From UBA8401 sp041665525 (GTDB lineage: Bacteria > Bacteroidota > Ignavibacteria > UBA10030 > UBA8401): a DNA stretch of 64,000 bases. Positions 17,311-25,992 of this stretch are shown in pieces. How positions within the stretch are numbered: the first letter of the stretch is position 1; each line of letters opens with the position of its first letter. The translations under genes were made by a program, and so were the position numbers. The stretch covers positions 186,001 to 250,000 of the forward strand of contig JBAYIS010000001.1 of assembly GCA_041665525.1 (NCBI GenBank). Direction: 5' to 3'. Under the pieces are notes generated by a model. The model was not told the DNA's origin. It worked only from the letters and a program-made list of their open reading frames with translations, and made no database searches.

Positions 17311-17978
17311 AAAAACACATTACAAAAAAAAGAACGAGACTCTGGATTGTTGATGACAATGAGAACTATTGCATCCTATTAAGTGAATCACTCCGGTTCA
17401 ATAAGAAAATTGTTGTTGAGAATTATTTCCATTCGATCAAGGAAGTGCTGAAAGCACTCCAGAAAAAACGAATAGCTGATCCAGAAGTGATGCTGTTGGA
17501 TATTCGCATGCCGGAGGAATCCGGGATCGACGGACTTCCCGCAATTTTGCAGTCCGCACCGGATGTGAAGGTAATCATGCTGACATCGCATGACGATCCG
17601 GAGGAAATACAGGAATCGTTGAAAAACGGCGCTACCGGTTATCTGTTAAAGAATTCGACTGCACTCGATATCAGCCGGGCAATTGAGAAGGTGATCGAAG
17701 GCGGATCGCCGCTGGATCCGATGATCACAAAAAAAATTGTCGGAATGCTGATGAACAATACCGGCCTGGCTGATGTGCCAAAGCTGCTGACAATGCGAGA
17801 GCGGGAGATTATTCATCAAATTGTGAGAGGGATGTCGAACGAGAAGCTTGCGGCAAAAATGAATGTCAGTTATTTTACTATAACCACACATCTGAAGAAC
17901 ATCTATAAAAAACTGCATGTGCACAGCCGGCACGCGTTGATGGCGAGAGCATATAAGGACGGCATCACAGGAAAATGA
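17307..17978 (+). CDS. NarL/LuxR-type response regulator
   Basis: This 223-residue protein has a receiver domain (IVDDNE acidic pocket, phosphoacceptor Asp in MLLDIRMPEESG, Lys in YLLKNS) and a C-terminal LuxR-type helix-turn-helix (LTMREREIIHQIVRGMSNEKLAAK, written here as its two halves LTMREREIIHQ and GMSNEKLAAKM, then TTHLKNIYKKL). It should bind DNA after phosphorylation by the upstream kinase. Targets are not shown by the sequence; the neighbouring operon is the obvious candidate. Confidence 0.93.
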   Translation: MKKHITKKRTRLWIVDDNENYCILLSESLRFNKKIVVENYFHSIKEVLKALQKKRIADPEVMLLDIRMPEESGIDGLPAILQSAPDVKVIMLTSHDDPEEIQESLKNGATGYLLKNSTALDISRAIEKVIEGGSPLDPMITKKIVGMLMNNTGLADVPKLLTMREREIIHQIVRGMSNEKLAAKMNVSYFTITTHLKNIYKKLHVHSRHALMARAYKDGITGK

Positions 17979-18026
17979 CGAAAAAAATTGAATGCTAAAT
18001 GTCTGGCAGAATGGTATTAATCAAAA

Positions 18027-18512
18027 ATGAAATTCCTCGCAATTGACTTTGAAACTGCAAATCGATATCCGAACAGCGCCTGTTCCGTAGGACTAGTGAG
18101 TGTTGAGAATGAACACATCGTCAAGAAAAAGACCATCTTAATCAAGCCTCCTTATGAGCATTTTGAGTTTACCTCTATTCACGGAATATCGTGGCAGGAT
18201 GTGAAAAACAAAAAAACGTTCAAAGAAACGTGGGGAACGATTGCCAACTTCTTTGATGGGATCGATTTTGTTGTTGCGCATAATGCAGGATTTGATCGCC
18301 GGGTTTTGGAGTCCTGCTGTTCCACCTACGGAATTTCAAAACCGGATGTTGAATACCGATGCACAGTACGATTATCACGATCGGTGTTAAAAATTCGTCC
18401 TGCAAATCTCGCCAATGTCTGTCGGCAGCTGTTTATTCCTCTGAATCATCATGATGCTGGTTCGGATGCTGAAGCGTGTGCAAAGATCATGCTGGAAGTA
18501 TTGAAGAGGTAG
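18027..18512 (+). CDS. DEDDh 3'-5' exonuclease, DNA polymerase III epsilon-like
   Basis: This 161-residue protein consists of the exonuclease domain alone. The DEDDh catalytic residues are visible: Asp-Phe-Glu in AIDFETAN, the Asp in HNAGFDRRVL, and the His/Asp pair in NHHDAGSDAEA. Proteins of this size (RNase T/DnaQ-like) trim 3' ends of DNA or RNA. There is no polymerase or RecQ partner nearby, so its pathway is open. It lies 48 nt after the response regulator and ends at a strong bidirectional terminator. Confidence 0.88.
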   Translation: MKFLAIDFETANRYPNSACSVGLVSVENEHIVKKKTILIKPPYEHFEFTSIHGISWQDVKNKKTFKETWGTIANFFDGIDFVVAHNAGFDRRVLESCCSTYGISKPDVEYRCTVRLSRSVLKIRPANLANVCRQLFIPLNHHDAGSDAEACAKIMLEVLKR

Positions 18513-18524
18513 ATTCGTGAAGAA

Positions 18525-18560
18525 AAAAATTGCCATCCCCGCAAAAGGATGGCAATTTTT
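18525..18560. terminator. Bidirectional rho-independent terminator
   Basis: A perfect 14-bp stem (AAAAATTGCCATCC at 18525-18538, its complement at 18547-18560) has an 8-nt loop, with A and T runs at the two ends. It lies between the convergent exonuclease and lipoprotein genes and can serve both. Confidence 0.93.
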
Positions 18561-18582
18561 CATTTGACACTTCTGTGGCGAT

Positions 18583-19257
18583 TTAGAAAATTTTTACTGA
18601 ACGGTCTTTCAGAATTGCCCTTTTTATCCAATGTTGGACCGGTTCATTAGTATCTCCGGAAAGATCAATTGCTTGTTCAACGACTGGACTGTTGAATGTC
18701 CCTCCGGTTACATCAATTGTTTGCGGATTTGCCTGACTATTCTGATCATACCCTGAACCTAAAAATGTGCCGGTGACTTGAGTAGCAGAAACAGCGCTGA
18801 TGGTTACGGAACCATTGATTAGGCCATAAAATTCATTCGAAGCAGTCGAATCTGCAGCATTAGGGAAATATCCGAAAAATGCCCGTTTGTTGGCAGTTGT
18901 TGAAACGAACGGATACGATCCATTGGCAATGGCATTCACGGTATCGGCAACTCCAACAAATGCAACCTGAACTTCCGATTGGGAAATTGCATTGTACGCA
19001 AAAACAACATAGATATTCGCATTGCCGCTTTTAAATCGGAAAGCGCCTGCAGCATTTTGGGCTGTGTACAGCGTATCGAAAATACCATTGGCAGAAATAC
19101 TTCCACGGTTCGATGAGAAATTGAATGTTCCAGCAGTTTTAAATAGCGGCCCGCCGCTTCCACCGGCAGCTGAGTTACTTGATTCATTACAACCAATGAT
19201 GGTCAATCCGATGAACAGTAAACCAAACAGTATTATTGCATTAAGACTCTTCTTCAT
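18583..19257 (-). CDS. Hypothetical lipoprotein
   Basis: This 224-residue protein has a lipoprotein signal (LFIGLTIIGC, Cys23), so it is anchored to a membrane after export. The mature part is rich in Ala, Ser, Asn and Gly and beta-prone, with no motif I recognise. A flexible Ser/Gly linker follows the cysteine. It resembles the many small beta-sandwich lipoproteins of Bacteroidota. It is a single gene with its own terminator, divergent from the PP2C phosphatase gene. Confidence 0.75.
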   Translation of the reverse strand: MKKSLNAIILFGLLFIGLTIIGCNESSNSAAGGSGGPLFKTAGTFNFSSNRGSISANGIFDTLYTAQNAAGAFRFKSGNANIYVVFAYNAISQSEVQVAFVGVADTVNAIANGSYPFVSTTANKRAFFGYFPNAADSTASNEFYGLINGSVTISAVSATQVTGTFLGSGYDQNSQANPQTIDVTGGTFNSPVVEQAIDLSGDTNEPVQHWIKRAILKDRSVKIF

Positions 19258-19419
19258 AGTGTTTCCTCGAGTAATTGAGTAATCGTGATAGAATGTGCGA
19301 CTACGGTCAGTATAGACAATTCAAGGAGTGATGTCAACGTTGTAGATCACAGGTTCCCGTAGGGAGAACGGCAATACTTTCGTATATTACAAGAAAATTG
19401 ATTAATCGACAAAAACGTT

Positions 19420-20649
19420 ATGAATCAACGCTCCCTGTATAAAACCATCGAGAGTTTTGACAGCAAGGAATTTTCTTCAACGGAAGAAATGCTTGCCCAT
19501 GTTCTTCACCAGATCGTTTCCAATGACCGGATCGAGATCAGAGGCGGAAGAGTTTGGAAACTCGATACGACAAAATCGACATACGAAGTGATCGCTCAGC
19601 ACGGAGAAGTGGAAAAGATTAAACCTCATTTTTCTCTGAAGGTCGACGAATATAAGATGTTCAAACAACTGGCGCAGCATCGGACCATTGTCGCTAAAGA
19701 AACGAATGAATATCTTCGCAGCAAAGGGATCGTGAAATACTCCGCAACCGGCATTGGTGAAGTGGTTACTGTTAAGGGGGCATCTCTATATCCGTACATC
19801 CTCTCGTTCAATACCGAAGGGCAGCATGAGAATGTTGCTCCCACATTGAACATCATCAGCCTCGCCGTTACGTCCATGGTGAATAACAGGAGGATCGAGC
19901 GGCGCACATCACAATTGCAGAAGGACCTGGACAAAGCGCGAGAGATCCAAAAAAGTATTCTCCCCGCGCATGAATTGCAATTCCACAATTACGAGATGTT
20001 CGGCATCTCTATTGCCGACAGAATTGTGGGAGGTGACTTCTTTGATTATATCATGAGCGAAGAGAAGGATCGGGTCGGTATCGTTATCGGTGATGCCGCC
20101 AGTAAGGGTATATCTGCCGCTGTGCAGGCGTTGTATGTCTCCGGCGCGCTGCGGATGGGAGCGAGTTATCAAACCAAGATCAGCAACCTTATTCACAATA
20201 TTAACGATCTTGTGCACCATACTTTTTCCGATGACCGTTTCCTGACATTGTTCTATGCAGAACTATCGAATGATTTGAAAGGACTGTGCGTGTATGTGAA
20301 TGCCGGTCACAGCAGTCCAATCGTATTTCGAGCGGCTTCTCGCACTACTGAATTTCTTGAGGCGACAGGGAATATCGTCGGACCATTTCCGAATCAAATG
20401 TACCGCAGTGAAGGGATCATGCTTGCGAAAGGGGATATCATGCTTCTCTATACGGACGGTGTTTCCGAGGCGATGGATAATCTCGGAATTCAGTATTCGG
20501 AAAAGAGACTGGCGACCAAATTGACCGAGTTTCGAAACGAGAAGGCGCAGAATATCGCCCGCCTGATCATCGAAGATGTTCAGATCCACAGTTCCAAAGG
20601 GAAATATTCGGACGACCAGACCATTGTTGTCGTAAAGCGTATCAAATAA
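19420..20649 (+). CDS. PP2C/SpoIIE-type serine phosphatase (RsbU-like) with N-terminal sensor domain
   Basis: This 409-residue protein has an N-terminal GAF-like region (about 10-165), a coiled-coil linker ending in KAREIQKSILP, and a PP2C/SpoIIE phosphatase domain with IVGGDFFDY, IVIGDAASKGISAA, YVNAGHSSP, LYTDGVSEAMD and SDDQTIVVV. The metal-binding aspartates of this family are in place. Such enzymes dephosphorylate anti-sigma-factor antagonists in partner-switching stress regulation. No RsbV/RsbW-type partner is in the window. A hairpin terminator follows. Confidence 0.92.
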   Translation: MNQRSLYKTIESFDSKEFSSTEEMLAHVLHQIVSNDRIEIRGGRVWKLDTTKSTYEVIAQHGEVEKIKPHFSLKVDEYKMFKQLAQHRTIVAKETNEYLRSKGIVKYSATGIGEVVTVKGASLYPYILSFNTEGQHENVAPTLNIISLAVTSMVNNRRIERRTSQLQKDLDKAREIQKSILPAHELQFHNYEMFGISIADRIVGGDFFDYIMSEEKDRVGIVIGDAASKGISAAVQALYVSGALRMGASYQTKISNLIHNINDLVHHTFSDDRFLTLFYAELSNDLKGLCVYVNAGHSSPIVFRAASRTTEFLEATGNIVGPFPNQMYRSEGIMLAKGDIMLLYTDGVSEAMDNLGIQYSEKRLATKLTEFRNEKAQNIARLIIEDVQIHSSKGKYSDDQTIVVVKRIK

Positions 20650-20672
20650 ATTCTTCAGTCGTGAACATTAAC

Positions 20673-20708
20673 GCCGGAGGGAACGCAGTCCTCTCCGGCT
20701 TTTTTTTG
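20673..20708 (+). terminator. Rho-independent terminator after the PP2C gene
   Basis: A stem GCCGGAG (20673-20679) pairs with CTCCGGC (20693-20699) and is followed by a run of eight T. Confidence 0.9.
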
Positions 20709-20863
20709 CAATTCATACTCGCCCTCCTTTGAACAATTATTTACAATCGACAATGAACTCTTAAATTTCGGATAATCTTGTCTATTGTAGTGAACTGCCA
20801 ATCCTCCTTCCCGTAACTCTCTCCGTTACTTTCATGCTTTATCCACCTTCCAAAGGAGATCCT

Positions 20864-23527
20864 ATGCAACTATTCAGACTATTTGCCATTGCGCAATTTC
20901 TGCAGGTTGTCCTTTCACTCTTTCTTCATTCTTCCACAGTTACTGCCGTTAAGACTACCGAACAAATCAGAGTAGACGGTGTACTCTCAGAAAAAATTTG
21001 GCAGCGCATTGGATATACCGATTTCAAACAGCGCGAACCCGATCAAGGTGCGCCCGGAAGCGAGAAGAGTGAGGCATGGGTGGCATATGATGATGAAGCC
21101 TTGTATATCGCAGCCAAACTCTATGATCAGCGATCGGATTCCATTGTTGCAAGACTTGTTAGGCGCGATTTCGTTTACGGAGATCCTTCGGATGGATTCA
21201 TCGTCTATATCGATCCTTATCACGATAAGATGTCCGGAAATCTTTTCTATGTCTCTGCTGCCGGTACGAAAGCAGACGGATTGGTTGAAAACGATGGACG
21301 GTTTGAACTCTCTTGGGATGCTGTTTGGGAAGGTGTATCGAGGATCGATCAGGAGGGTTATGTGGTGGAAATGAAAATTCCATTTTCTCAGCTTCGATTC
21401 CGTGAAGGAGAAGAACAGATTTGGGGGATCAATTTTGAACGGTACATTGGCAGGAAAAATGAAACAGCCATGATGGTGTACACTCCGCGCAATGAGAATG
21501 GTTTCGTTTCACGATTCCCTGATCTCGTCGGATTGGAGGGGATTTCACCATCTTCTCGAATGGAAGTGCTGCCGTATGTAACGGGAAAAGCAGAGTATAT
21601 TGGAAATAATCCAAACGATCCGTTCAATCCTGGAGAAAAATATCTTCCCGGTGCTGGGCTCGATATGAAAGTAGGACTTGGCACCAGTCTTACTCTGGAC
21701 GGTACGATCAATCCGGATTTTGGCCAGGTTGAAGTCGATCCTGCAGTGGTGAATCTATCGGATGTCGAAACGTCGTTCCAGGAAAAACGTCCGTTCTTTA
21801 CGGAAGGTGTGAGCATCTTCCGGTTCGGCCAGGGTGGAACGAACAACAACTGGTCGTTCAATTGGAGCAATCCAACGATCTTTTACAGCCGCAGAATCGG
21901 CAGAACACCGCAGCGTCCGCAATTCAGTCTTCCGTATTACGACTATGCTGAAAATCCCAACGGCACGAAAATTCTCGGTGCAGGAAAAATATCCGGACGA
22001 ATAGGGGATGATTGGAAGATTGGAATGATTCATTCGCTTACGAACAAGGAATTAGCGACACTCGATTCCGCCGGACACCGTTCGCGGCAAGAGATGGAGC
22101 CGCAATCGTATTACGGTGTGTTCAGGGCTCAGAGGGATTTTGACCGCGGCCAACAAGGTTTAGGATTTCTTGCAACATATACAAAACGGATGTTTGATAA
22201 TCCTGTGCTTCAGGATTATATCAATAACAACGCAATGGTCACCGCGGTGGATGGATGGACATTCTTTGATGAAGAGAGAACCTACGTATTAACAGGATGG
22301 GCTGGAGTCTCTAGCGTTCAGGGAAATAAAACAAAAATGATTTCGATGCAGAGAAGTTCCGGCCACTATTTCCAACGGCCCGATGCTTCACATATTACAG
22401 TGGACAGTACTTTAACTTCGATGACAGGGTATGCCGGTCGATTAGTATTGAACAAGAATAGAGGGAAATGGACATTGAATGCTGCTGTCGGTGTTATCAA
22501 TCCGTATTTTGAATCGAACGATTTAGGTTTTATGTCTTTTGCCGATGTTATCAATTCACATATCGTTACCGGATACCGCTGGAATGATCCGACTGAATAC
22601 TACCGGTTCGTAGGATTTGACGTTGCATCATTCTTGAACTATGATTACGGCGGAAATAAGACTGCCCAGGGTTTTTGGTTTGGCGGATATTTGACACTGC
22701 CAAATTATTATGGGGGGCAATTTCGGATGACGCTTAATCCTGAATCATACAGTGCACGGAGGACACGCGGAGGGCCGTTGATGGTAAATCCTTCTTCCAA
22801 CGCATTCAGTGTGAATCTGTACAGCGACAGTAGAAACTGGTGGATTCTTTATGTCGGAGGCGGGATGTCAGCAGGCGGTGCTGACCAAAATACCAATGTG
22901 TATATCGAAACCGAGTTGAAATTGACTCCAACATTCACGCTCACGCTGGGTCCGGATATTTCCTATGACAACAGCAGCGCTCAGTTTATCCGTTCTTCTG
23001 CGGACGCCTCCGCATTCGCAACATACGGCAGGCGATACATTTTTGCCGATCTCAAGCAGACGTCGGTTGGGGCAACAATCAGAATGAACTGGATTCTGAA
23101 TCCCGAATTGAGTTTCCAGATTTATGCTCAACCGTATTTTACCTCCGGTTCTTATAATAACTTTAAGGAATTGCGGAAGTCGAAATCATTTGATTTTCTA
23201 GCTTATGGCACAAACGGTTCGACGATTACTCCTCTGACCGATCCGAACGGCGCTGTGGCCGGTTATTCCCTTGACCCGGATGGTTCGGGTTCAGCCGCAC
23301 CCATTGGAATCGGCAAACCGGATTTCAATTATCGATCGTTGCGGGGGAATGCGGTGCTTCGATGGGAATATTCTCCGGGATCGGCGCTCTTCCTGGTTTG
23401 GACGCAAAGCAGGGAAGATATTGAATCTGCGGGCGATTTCCAGTTCGATCGTTCAGTGGACAGGATCATCAATGTAAAGCCGGATAATATCTTCATGCTG
23501 AAGATCAGCTATTGGCTGGGCATGTAA
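20864..23527 (+). CDS. DUF5916 outer-membrane barrel protein with CBM9-like N-terminal domain
   Basis: The start is ATG 20864, just behind an ideal AAGGAGAT site; an in-frame ATG at 20834 would put untypical residues before the signal sequence. The 887-residue product has a signal peptide, then a CBM9/DOMON-like beta-sandwich (about 35-215, with VDGVLSEKIWQ, AWVAYDDEALYIAAK and MKIPFSQLRF), then the DUF5916 region with VDPAVVNLSDVETSFQEKRP and FTEGVSIFRFG, ending in many alternating hydrophobic strands as in an outer-membrane barrel. The family is common in Bacteroidota and its transport or binding role is not established. Confidence 0.88.
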   Translation: MQLFRLFAIAQFLQVVLSLFLHSSTVTAVKTTEQIRVDGVLSEKIWQRIGYTDFKQREPDQGAPGSEKSEAWVAYDDEALYIAAKLYDQRSDSIVARLVRRDFVYGDPSDGFIVYIDPYHDKMSGNLFYVSAAGTKADGLVENDGRFELSWDAVWEGVSRIDQEGYVVEMKIPFSQLRFREGEEQIWGINFERYIGRKNETAMMVYTPRNENGFVSRFPDLVGLEGISPSSRMEVLPYVTGKAEYIGNNPNDPFNPGEKYLPGAGLDMKVGLGTSLTLDGTINPDFGQVEVDPAVVNLSDVETSFQEKRPFFTEGVSIFRFGQGGTNNNWSFNWSNPTIFYSRRIGRTPQRPQFSLPYYDYAENPNGTKILGAGKISGRIGDDWKIGMIHSLTNKELATLDSAGHRSRQEMEPQSYYGVFRAQRDFDRGQQGLGFLATYTKRMFDNPVLQDYINNNAMVTAVDGWTFFDEERTYVLTGWAGVSSVQGNKTKMISMQRSSGHYFQRPDASHITVDSTLTSMTGYAGRLVLNKNRGKWTLNAAVGVINPYFESNDLGFMSFADVINSHIVTGYRWNDPTEYYRFVGFDVASFLNYDYGGNKTAQGFWFGGYLTLPNYYGGQFRMTLNPESYSARRTRGGPLMVNPSSNAFSVNLYSDSRNWWILYVGGGMSAGGADQNTNVYIETELKLTPTFTLTLGPDISYDNSSAQFIRSSADASAFATYGRRYIFADLKQTSVGATIRMNWILNPELSFQIYAQPYFTSGSYNNFKELRKSKSFDFLAYGTNGSTITPLTDPNGAVAGYSLDPDGSGSAAPIGIGKPDFNYRSLRGNAVLRWEYSPGSALFLVWTQSREDIESAGDFQFDRSVDRIINVKPDNIFMLKISYWLGM

Positions 23528-23538
23528 AAGCACTTCTC

Positions 23539-23594
23539 TATGAAAACTCTGTGTCAATGTTCTTTGGTGAGTACAAAGGCACAGAGTTTTCATA
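23539..23594. terminator. Extended hairpin between convergent genes
   Basis: A perfect 15-bp inverted repeat (TATGAAAACTCTGTG at 23539-23553 and its complement at 23580-23594) carries an inner CTTTG/CAAAG pair. It lies between the ends of the DUF5916 and ABC-F genes and probably terminates both. Confidence 0.8.
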
Positions 23595-23600
23595 AAATAG

Positions 23601-25478
23601 TTAACCATTTTTCAGTTTTTCCAGTTCATTCCACCGGGCATACAGTCGTTCCACTTTTTCCTTGCCGCTCTCCAGTTCCTTGTTCAGGTGATCAACCTTA
23701 TCGCCATGCTTTTGATAAAAGTCATCGGCAGCGAAGAGTGACTCTATACGATGCACTTCCTCTTCCGCTTTCAGAATATCCTGCTCGATGGATTCAAGTT
23801 CTTTCGCCTCTTTCCATTTCAGTTTTTTTGGTTCAGACTTGGAAGGTGTATCGAGTTTCATTTGCTTTTCCATTTCAGCTTCAACGCTAAGTCGTGCATT
23901 CCGTTTTTCAATATAATAGTCATAGTTTCCCTCGCTGAAATGAACATGTCCATCTCCTTCGAAGGCAAGAATTCCGTTACAGACCCGGTTCAAGAAATAT
24001 CGGTCATGGCTGACCGCAATGACGCATCCTTCAAAATCGACGAGAGCCTCTTCCAATACGCGCAGCGTCGGAAGATCCAGATCGTTCGTCGGTTCGTCAA
24101 GGATCAAGAAGTTGCCGCCATTCTTTAGAATCTTCGCCAGGAGTAATCTGCTCCGTTCTCCGCCGGAAAGCTTTTCTACTTTGGTATTAATCCGATCGTC
24201 GGCAAACAAGAAACGGCGGAGGTAATTCCACACCGTTACTTTGTTCTCGCCAAACATGATCCAATCATTCCCTTCGCCAATCTCTTTCAGGACGGAATTC
24301 TCATCATTCAGTGCGATCCGTGATTGATCGATATAATTGATCTGGGTTCGTTCTCCTACTTCAATAGAACCTTCCGTCGGTTCCAGTTCATTCAGGATAA
24401 TCTTCAGAAGGGTTGTTTTACCGAGTCCATTCCGTCCGATAATACCCAGTTTTCGTTTTTTGTCGAAAAGCAGATCGATTCTTGAAAATAGTTTTCTTCC
24501 GCCGAGTTCCATGCCGACATGTTTCAAATTGAGGATTGTCGATCCTAATCCGGCAGGCGGGGGGATGAGCAACTGCACTTCTTTCTCGGCCTGAAATCCT
24601 TCTTTATCTGCGATCTCGAAATAGTTTTTCAATCTGCTTTTGGATTTTGTTGTGCGCGCTTTTGGTCCGCGCCGCACCCACTCCAGTTCACGGCGCAGAA
24701 AATTATTCCGTTTCTTTTCTTCACTTTCTAATTGCGTCTGTCGCTCCGCTTTGTCAATAAGAAAATCGGTGTAGTTCCCGCTGTGTGGATAACAGAGTCC
24801 GTTGGAAAGTTCAACGATCCGGTTGGCAATGGAATCAAGGAAATACCGATCATGTGTTACAAAAAGACATGCGCCGGCATAATCTTCAAGGAATTCTTCC
24901 ATCCATTCGATTGATTGCGTATCGAGATGGTTTGTCGGTTCATCAAGAATAAGCAGATCGGGACGGGAAATGATTGCGCGACAAAGGGCGACTCGTCGTT
25001 TTTCACCGCCGGAAAGTGTCGTGATATCGCGGTTTTTATCGGGAACATTTAACGAATGCATCGCTGCTTCAACTCTATTTTCAAGATTCCAACCGTCCAG
25101 TAAATGGATATGTTCTTCAAGAATATGTCTGCGGTCCGAATCATAGGGGAGTGATTCATATTCCCGAAGAATGTCGATCACATCATGAGCGCCATCCATG
25201 ATGTTTTCAAAAACACTTTTCGATTCATCCAAAGTAAAATCTTGGGAGAGATATCCCGTAATGAGATCGCGTTTCCGCGATATATCTCCGGAATCTGGCT
25301 CAATCAGTCCGGCAACGATTTTAATCAGAGTCGATTTCCCGGATCCATTCGTTCCGATCAGTCCTATCCGGTCTGCTTGATGAATGTTGAGAGATGCTTC
25401 CTTCAGGACGACCTGTTCGCCGAATCGGATGGAGATATCTTTTGCTGCGATGAATACCGGACTGATTTGTTTTGCCAT
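23601..25478 (-). CDS. uup: ABC-F family ATPase, Uup-like
   Basis: This 625-residue protein has two ABC domains and no membrane segments. Domain 1 has GTNGSGKST, LSGGEKRR and LDEPTNHLD; domain 2 has GRNGLGKTT, LSGGERSR and LDEPTNDLD. The linker is short and charged, and the C-terminal 90 residues form the coiled coil typical of Uup. ABC-F proteins act on the ribosome (Uup has also been tied to DNA-related phenotypes). The C-terminal coil favours Uup over EttA or resistance-type members, but the assignment within ABC-F rests on architecture only. Confidence 0.9.
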   Translation of the reverse strand: MAKQISPVFIAAKDISIRFGEQVVLKEASLNIHQADRIGLIGTNGSGKSTLIKIVAGLIEPDSGDISRKRDLITGYLSQDFTLDESKSVFENIMDGAHDVIDILREYESLPYDSDRRHILEEHIHLLDGWNLENRVEAAMHSLNVPDKNRDITTLSGGEKRRVALCRAIISRPDLLILDEPTNHLDTQSIEWMEEFLEDYAGACLFVTHDRYFLDSIANRIVELSNGLCYPHSGNYTDFLIDKAERQTQLESEEKKRNNFLRRELEWVRRGPKARTTKSKSRLKNYFEIADKEGFQAEKEVQLLIPPPAGLGSTILNLKHVGMELGGRKLFSRIDLLFDKKRKLGIIGRNGLGKTTLLKIILNELEPTEGSIEVGERTQINYIDQSRIALNDENSVLKEIGEGNDWIMFGENKVTVWNYLRRFLFADDRINTKVEKLSGGERSRLLLAKILKNGGNFLILDEPTNDLDLPTLRVLEEALVDFEGCVIAVSHDRYFLNRVCNGILAFEGDGHVHFSEGNYDYYIEKRNARLSVEAEMEKQMKLDTPSKSEPKKLKWKEAKELESIEQDILKAEEEVHRIESLFAADDFYQKHGDKVDHLNKELESGKEKVERLYARWNELEKLKNG

Positions 25479-25642
25479 AGAAAAAGTGTTAATGGATGTT
25501 AATACGGAACGAAGTGCTGTTTCTGAATTAAAATACGAAATAATGACGGGCTATCAGAGGAAAATATACAATCAAACAAAAAATTGCGGTATGGCCTGAA
25601 TACCATTATCTTACAGCATCTATCATTGACGAACGAAATACA

Positions 25643-25810
25643 ATGTCGAAATCCAGAGAAGAACAACCAATCCAAATTAAATGCCCTAACTGCAAACAAA
25701 CCCGCGAACCCGATTTCAATGAAACCACACGGCGGTATGTCTGTTCTGTCTGTAACGAACCGGTGGATGTTCAGGTGATCATTGAAAAGAAAAAACGGGG
25801 ATTGAGGTGA
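25643..25810 (+). CDS. Small zinc-ribbon protein
   Basis: This is a short gene of 55 residues. Reading from ATG 25643 gives two paired cysteines, KCPNCK (Cys14, Cys17) and VCSVCN (Cys34, Cys37), about 16 residues apart, which is the knuckle spacing of a zinc ribbon, and a basic end (EKKKRGLR). It is divergent from the ABC-F gene. The cysteine spacing and charge make a random ORF unlikely; the overlapping longer frame from 25584 has no such pattern. Function unknown; small ribbons of this type often bind nucleic acid or protein. Confidence 0.7.
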   Translation: MSKSREEQPIQIKCPNCKQTREPDFNETTRRYVCSVCNEPVDVQVIIEKKKRGLR

Positions 25811-25992
25811 TATTTCCGCTTGCATTTTAAAAACACTTTACAGAGTATTGGCGCGTTCCCGATTGAGTCTATTGGTTCGAAATATCTATACAAAGAGAGA
25901 AATGAGATACCGTGTCGTTGAAATAAAATGAATGTGACTTCTTTAAAGATATAATTTGTTTTAAATACTTCTCATAAGGGAGGGAAAGTGTA

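Noticed and set aside
25584..25778. 64-residue plus-strand ORF
   Set aside because: It overlaps the zinc-ribbon gene in a different frame; the paired cysteines are only in the 25643 frame.
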